DNA from: Acidobacteria bacterium 13_1_20CM_3_53_8
GTDB lineage: Bacteria > Acidobacteriota > Blastocatellia > Pyrinomonadales > Pyrinomonadaceae
Reading direction: 5' to 3'
Assembly: GCA_001920415.1 (NCBI GenBank)
Contig: MNJR01000051.1
Span: forward strand, 1 to 64,000
Length of the DNA: 64,000 nucleotides
Position 1 is the stretch's first letter, and each line of letters begins with the position of its first letter. Under the pieces are notes generated by a model. It did no database searches. It was given only the letters and a program-made list of their open reading frames with translations, and had not been told where the DNA came from. The position numbers and the translations under genes are program-made. Below, one piece after another: positions 61,346 through 64,000 of the stretch.

Positions 61346-61461
61346 GCAGTGAGCAGTAGGGAAGAGGTTAAGAGGCTTGCTGTCTTTAATCTTATCTCTT
61401 AACCGCGAATGCTCAACAAATCTACTGCTTACTGCTCACTGCTTACCGCTTACTTCTTACT
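61334..61461. repeat. Long palindrome of AGTAAGCAGTGAGCAGTA words
   Basis: AGTAAGAAGTAAGCAGTGAG and onward face CTCACTGCTTACCGCTTACT and TCTTACTG. An inner pair, AGAGGTTAAGAGG and TATCTCTTAACC, is enclosed. It includes the stop codon of the deacetylase-like gene. The remaining space to 61707 shows only weak repeats. Confidence 0.85.
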
Positions 61462-61707
61462 GCTCACTTCCCAAAATATTTGTGCCATTGGGTGAACGTA
61501 AGGTAAACTCTGAGGCGTTCAAAAGGTTTCAGGGGCTGATGCATCGCGCCCGAAGCATTTTGAGTTGAAAGGCTTTCGGCCTACTTCCTCATAAGGTAAA
61601 GGTTCAAAGACCGAAAGCTTGTAGAGACCTAGCGGGCATCATTAGGCCTGCAAGTGAAAATGGAGCGCTCGCCTTCGGGCGTCGCGCGTCAATCAGGGGA
61701 GAAAATT

Positions 61708-62001
61708 ATGCCGGATCGGGAGATAACATGCACGGAGTGCGGGACGCCCTTTACCTTCACCGAGCGCGAGCAGGATTTTTACAGAGAGAAAAACTTGAGC
61801 GAGCCGCGTCGCTGCAAAGCATGTCGCGACGCGCGACGAGCGAACTTCAGCGGCGGAGGCGGAGGGGGCGGCGAACGCCAGCGTTACGAGATAACCTGCG
61901 ATAAATGCGGCAAACAGGACAGCGTGCCATTCAAGCCGTCTAGCGGCAGGGCTGTTCTCTGCGGCGAATGCTTCGGCGCCATGCGCTCGCAGCATCAATA
62001 G
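61708..62001 (+). CDS. Zinc-ribbon protein with CxxC-x17-CxxC domain, second paralogue
   Basis: 97 residues from an ATG at 61708 with GGGGAGAA upstream. Domain 1 has CTECGTPFTF and CKAC with the FYREKNLSEPRRC segment, domain 2 has CDKC, 17 residues, CGEC, and a Gly-rich linker (about 46-55) joins them. It is the same layout as the protein at 44955-45323 but more compact. Zinc binding is expected; no function is known. A terminator follows. Confidence 0.82.
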   Translation: MPDREITCTECGTPFTFTEREQDFYREKNLSEPRRCKACRDARRANFSGGGGGGGERQRYEITCDKCGKQDSVPFKPSSGRAVLCGECFGAMRSQHQ

Positions 62002-62109
62002 CTGCAAAGCCAGGCTTCCTGAAATTTTCCGTGCCGTGGCGGCGAACAAAACAGCCGCCCCTGCCGTATAGGCCAGAGAGAAGACGCGCCGAACGCATCA
62101 GCATTCGAT

Positions 62110-62147
62110 GAGGAGAGGAGATAAAACTCTTCTCCTCCTGTTTTTAT
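62110..62147 (+). terminator. Rho-independent terminator of the second zinc-ribbon gene
   Basis: AGGAGAGGAG faces CTTCTCCTCCT, and GTTTTTATTTT follows. The T tract ends only 6 bases before the next start codon. Confidence 0.75.
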
Positions 62148-62153
62148 TTTAGG

Positions 62154-62948
62154 ATGAGCTACGAAACTATCCAATTCGAGATGCACAGGACCGTTGGGCT
62201 AGTCACGCTCAATCGTCCCGCGCAATTGAACGCGCTCAGCCTAACGGTCGCGCACGAGTTTCGCGCAGCGTTTTCTGAAGCTAGAGAGAGCGGCGCGCGC
62301 TCAATCGTCATCACGGGCGCGGGGCGCGCGTTCTCTGCCGGAGGCGACCTGCGCGATATGCAGAGAATGGCCGAGACGGAAGGCAATGTAGGAGCTTTCT
62401 TCGACGAGCCGCTGAAACTTCTGCACGAGTGCGTTCTGCTAATCAGAAGGACGCCGCTTCCAGTTATAGCCGCAGTTAACGGCATTGCTTCCGGCGGAGG
62501 CTGCAATCTGGCGTTAGCATGCGACCTGGTCGTAGCTTGCGAAAGCGCGCGATTCAATCAGGCGTTCATCAAGATTGGTCTCACGCCCGATTGCGGCGGC
62601 ACGTTCATGCTTCCTCGTCTAGTGGGGATGCACCGCGCAGCAGAGCTTATGATGACGGGCGACATGGTTGATGCTCGGCGCGCTTATGAGATGGGAATGA
62701 TTAATCGCGTCGTAGCGGATGATGATTTGATGAATGAAGCGCTCGCAATGGCAGCGAAACTGGCCGAAGCGCCAACCGCATCAATCGGTCGCATCAAGTG
62801 GTTGCTGGACGCTAGCGCTACAAGCGACTTCGCGGCACAACTCGATCTTGAACACAAGGCGCAGGTTCAATCGGGACAATCACAGGATTTCAAAGAGGGC
62901 GTCGCAGCCTTTTTAGAGAAACGGCCACCAAAGTTTGTAGGAGGGTGA
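62154..62948 (+). CDS. Enoyl-CoA hydratase/isomerase (crotonase) family protein
   Basis: 264 residues. The N-terminal core reads LNRPAQLNALSL, the oxyanion-hole region AFSAGGDLRDM (about 61-71) and AVNGIASGGGCNLALACDL (about 105-124). The acidic residue that is Glu in hydratases is Asp here (TPDCGG at about 141-146), as in PaaG-like isomerases. Crotonases act on acyl-CoA double bonds in beta-oxidation or aromatic degradation. No partner enzyme is adjacent. The start codon lies immediately after a terminator, so its promoter must overlap it. Confidence 0.9.
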   Translation: MSYETIQFEMHRTVGLVTLNRPAQLNALSLTVAHEFRAAFSEARESGARSIVITGAGRAFSAGGDLRDMQRMAETEGNVGAFFDEPLKLLHECVLLIRRTPLPVIAAVNGIASGGGCNLALACDLVVACESARFNQAFIKIGLTPDCGGTFMLPRLVGMHRAAELMMTGDMVDARRAYEMGMINRVVADDDLMNEALAMAAKLAEAPTASIGRIKWLLDASATSDFAAQLDLEHKAQVQSGQSQDFKEGVAAFLEKRPPKFVGG

Positions 62949-63020
62949 AACCGCTTCTGAAGCTTTCCGAAAAGGCTGCGAGCCGCTTGGATGATGAATC
63001 CGGCGGCTCGAATTATTTTA

Positions 63021-63120
63021 AGTCAAAAGGTAAAAGTAAAAAGGCAAAAGTGAAGACAAAGCATTAAGGAGCATCTGAATTCCTCCGCACTTTTGCCTTT
63101 TGCCTTTTTACTTTTGACTT
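63021..63120. repeat. Long palindrome, family B copy 7
   Basis: AGTCAAAAGGTAAAAGTAAA and AAGGCAAAAG face CTTTTGCCTTTTTACTTTTG. It ends about 16 bases before the MFS start codon. Confidence 0.88.
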
Positions 63121-63136
63121 TCTTCGGGGTGAGGCA

Positions 63137-64000
63137 ATGGCAACGCTGACATACATGCAGGTGCTTAGGGGAAATCGCACGTTCCGGCGTTTGTGGTTGG
63201 GGCAGGTGGTTTCGGAACTTGGTAACTGGTTCAACTTCATAGCCGGTCTGGGCCTTGTGCGTGCGGTCTCGGCAAGCGCGCCGGAGGCTACGGCCATAAT
63301 GCTCATGTGCCGTCTTGCGCCGTTCGCGCTTATCTCGCCCATAGCGGGAGCATTCGCGGATCGCTGGTCGCGCCGCACTGTCATGCTCGTGACAGACCTT
63401 GCGCGCGTTGGTGTGGCGCTGGGGTTCCTGCTGGTCAGAGGGCCGGAGGATTTGTGGATAGCCTATGGCTGCAACGTCGCGCTCACTATCTTGGGCACCT
63501 TCTTTGAGGCGTCGAAGAACGCGGCCACGCCGAACATAGTGGGCGACGAAGGCTTGCTGGCCGGAAACGCGCGGGTGGGCGTCTGCGCGCTTCGGCTATC
63601 ACACGGCATTCGTCATCAACTCGATCTCGTTTCTGGTCTCGGCTTATTCCGTATGGCTAGTGCCTGAGCGAGAGACCAGGCAGGAAAAGAGAGAAAGAGA
63701 AGCTCCGCAAGCTGCGCTCTGGCGAGACGTGCGCGAGGGCTGGTCTTACATTTTTGGAAATTCGTTGGTCGCAGCGATCATAGGAGTGAACATACTGTGG
63801 GCTACGGGCGGCGGCGCAGTGAACCTTATAACGGATCGCTTAGGCGGACTGGTCTTCGCCGGAGGTCAGAGCGGTATGAAGCCTGACGCTGCGGTCGCTG
63901 CGCTCTATGCTGCGGCGGGCGCTGGCTTATTTCTGGGGATGATGCTCGCGCGTCGCGTAGGCTCGCACGTAGAACTACATCGTGCGACGGTTCCGTTCAT
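63137..64000 (+). pseudogene. MFS transporter with internal deletion and frameshift (3' end outside window)
   Basis: The first frame reads an MFS_3-type start (LRGNRTFRRLWLGQVVSELG) through about residue 144, ending in GLLAGNA. It then loses similarity and stops at 63665-63667. The next frame carries on from about 63573 with WASARFGYHTAFVINSISFL, and then NSLVAAIIGVNILWATGGG to the window edge. About 20 residues that normally separate these parts (around spans 4-5) are missing, so a deletion of 3n+2 bases near the AAACGCGCG at 63565-63573 fits. Whether the gene is dead or the assembly is wrong cannot be told. It resembles the intact carrier at 56193. Confidence 0.75.

Overview
The window looks like chromosomal DNA of an Acidobacteriota bacterium, most likely of the Blastocatellia/Pyrinomonadaceae type. 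This is inference from gene content and style: DUF4384 proteins beside a Ser/Thr kinase and a TPR-CHAT protein, a reaction-centre-type dihaem cytochrome, a B12-dependent ribonucleotide reductase with inteins, many NtrC-type two-component systems, moderately high GC, and intergenic spaces packed with long word-built palindromes. No rRNA, tRNA or CRISPR array was seen.

Layout. 1-6 kb: the end of a membrane Ser/Thr kinase, a secreted DUF4384 protein and a secreted TPR-CHAT protease-like protein. 6.3-9.8 kb: a large lone protein with a PD-(D/E)xK nuclease, a STAND-type P-loop ATPase and seven near-identical 34-residue repeats, which looks like an Avs-like antiphage sensor. 10-16 kb: a bacilliredoxin-like YtxJ protein overlapping a DUF971 gene, a lone receiver, a broken PilZ gene, a dihaem cytochrome with an extra C-terminal domain, and small proteins. 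16-21 kb: a two-component pair and two membrane proteins on the minus strand. 22-32 kb: small genes, DinB, a 7Fe ferredoxin, a metallo-beta-lactamase-fold hydrolase, a PrsW-type protease, an XRE regulator enclosed by inverted repeats, an SDR and an SLBB export protein. 33-39 kb: a second histidine kinase/NtrC pair, a lipoprotein, a His-rich secreted peptide and DUF1003. 39.5-45 kb: a candidate small RNA, an APC-family transporter and a KimA potassium importer behind a ydaO-type c-di-AMP riboswitch. 45-51 kb: zinc-ribbon protein, purD, a pspA pair and Hsp33. 51-56 kb: nrdJ split by two unrelated inteins. 56-64 kb: MFS carriers, PilZ, BON, glycine-zipper, histone-deacetylase-like, zinc-ribbon and enoyl-CoA hydratase genes. 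The last gene is a frameshifted MFS carrier that runs off the window.

The non-coding DNA is the most unusual part. About thirty long imperfect palindromes, built from short repeated words, fall into at least eight sequence families. They sit at gene ends, often contain the stop codon of the adjacent gene, are nested inside one another, and one lies in frame inside a gene. One palindrome has been split by a MITE-like element with a clear target duplication. Another pair of arms encloses a 1.1-kb regulator cassette.

Three genes (PilZ at 11.2 kb, a small membrane protein at 28.6 kb, MFS at 63.1 kb) carry apparent frameshifts, so either assembly errors or real gene decay should be kept in mind.
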